Positions 5,955 through 6,499 of a DNA stretch of 6,499 nt are shown one piece after another. Origin of the DNA: Anaerolineae bacterium (GTDB lineage Bacteria > Chloroflexota > Anaerolineae > Anaerolineales > Anaerolineaceae). The notes under the pieces were generated by a model, which saw nothing but the letters and a program-made list of their open reading frames with translations, had not been told where the DNA came from and did not search any database. Numbering within the stretch: position 1 is the first letter of the stretch; each line of letters starts with the position of its first letter. The stretch spans positions 1 through 6,499 of the forward strand of contig JACRAG010000454.1 of the NCBI GenBank assembly GCA_016213455.1, in the 5' to 3' direction. Made by a program: the position numbers and the translations under genes.

Positions 5955-6499
5955 TTATGCGTTTGCGGCGTGTGCGAACTGGCTGTGATACAGGCTGGTA
6001 TAAAAGCCGCCGCGCGCCAGCAAGCTTTCATGCGTGCCCTGCTCGACAATCGCCCCATCACGCATCACCAGGATCAGGTCGGCGTCACGGAGGGCGGATA
6101 ACCGATGTGCGATGACAAAGCTGGTGCGGTTCGCTGCGTTCATCAGGCGGTTCCTCGCCTGTTGAATGAGCAGCTCGGTGCGCGTGTCCACCGACCTGGT
6201 AGCCTCGTCCAGGATCAGGATGCGCGGGTTGGCCAGCATGGCGCGAGCAATGGTGAGCAGCTGCATTTGGCCCTGAGAGAGATTGGACGAGTCTTCATTG
6301 ACTTGCATGGCATAGCCATCCGGCAGTGTGTGCACAAAGTGGTCCACATGTGCGGCGCGCGCAGCAGCCATGACCTCCGCGTCCGTGGCATCCGGCCGGC
6401 CATAGCGAATGTTCTCCATAATGGTACCGTTGAACAACCAGGTATCCTGCAGCACCATGCCGAACATCTGGCGCAGATCGCGGCGGGTGAAATCGCGGA
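5955..6499 (-). CDS. ABC exporter ATP-binding/permease protein, C-terminal part of the NBD (truncated by window edge)
   Basis: The frame is open to the right edge; about 180 residues up to the TAA at 5955 are visible. It begins at [10 protein letters not shown] just before the Q-loop ([13 protein letters not shown]), then has IMENIRYG, the ABC signature NLSQGQ, Walker B ILILDEAT, a D-loop region RSVDTRTE, and the H-loop VIAHRLS, followed by the usual end [13 protein letters not shown]. The order and wording match the type I multidrug/lipid exporter half-transporters that fuse membrane and nucleotide-binding domains. Walker A and the membrane domain lie outside the window. The first D-loop serine (usual SSVD or SALD) is arginine here. 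Such proteins often work as heterodimers with a second half-transporter, which may lie further right. The substrate is unknown. Confidence 0.93.
   Translation of the reverse strand, partial: RDFTRRDLRQMFGMVLQDTWLFNGTIMENIRYGRPDATDAEVMAAARAAHVDHFVHTLPDGYAMQVNEDSSNLSQGQMQLLTIARAMLANPRILILDEATRSVDTRTELLIQQARNRLMNAANRTSFVIAHRLSALRDADLILVMRDGAIVEQGTHESLLARGGFYTSLYHSQFAHAANA

Noticed and set aside
5788..6115. Plus-strand frames at 5788-5988 and 5816-6115
   Set aside because: They have no ribosome site and run antisense into the ABC exporter gene; the reading matches no known protein.

Overview
The window reads as ordinary bacterial chromosomal DNA of moderately high GC content, with AT-rich intergenic regions that carry sigma70-like promoters. 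The linked DUF1800 and DUF1501 genes, the Tat signal, the PadR regulator paired with an alpha/beta hydrolase, and a short Pro-rich tail ending in an FLP motif on the exported DUF1501 protein all fit an environmental bacterium. Chloroflexota (Anaerolineae-like) is my best guess. This is inferred from gene content and style only. No rRNA, tRNA, CRISPR array, transposase or phage gene is visible.

Layout. (1) Positions 1-817, minus strand: a small P-loop kinase/AAA-type NTPase (284-817) followed by a membrane protein that runs off the left edge (1-232). A promoter at 882-910 and a long nested dyad (832-882) lie upstream. (2) Positions 942-2339, minus strand: a compact two-gene operon of a PadR-family repressor (1742-2284) and an alpha/beta hydrolase (942-1745). 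The two overlap by ATGA, and a clear -35/-10 promoter overlaps an AT-rich dyad that is a candidate autoregulatory operator. (3) Positions 2340-5478, plus strand: a divergently transcribed pair, DUF1800 (2524-4068) and Tat-exported DUF1501 (4081-5478), 12 nt apart, behind an extended -10 promoter. (4) Positions 5479-5954: no intact gene. It holds a decayed second copy of the 5' part of the padR gene (5507-5725, minus strand) and a GC-rich cluster of overlapping hairpins (5879-5945). (5) Positions 5955-6499, minus strand: the C-terminal part of the nucleotide-binding domain of an ABC exporter, entering from the right edge.

How the genes may work together. PadR probably controls itself and the hydrolase. 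The DUF1800/DUF1501 pair is probably one functional unit acting outside the cytoplasmic membrane: DUF1501 has a Tat signal and alkaline-phosphatase-superfamily-like metal motifs, while DUF1800 has no visible export signal. The biochemical role of this pair is unknown to me and it is the best candidate here for an undescribed system. The most striking structural observation is that the pair is bracketed by two same-orientation copies of padR sequence, an intact gene on the left and a broken relic on the right. This suggests an old duplication around, or an insertion between, the two copies. The relic lies just downstream of an ABC exporter gene, an arrangement often seen for PadR regulators.
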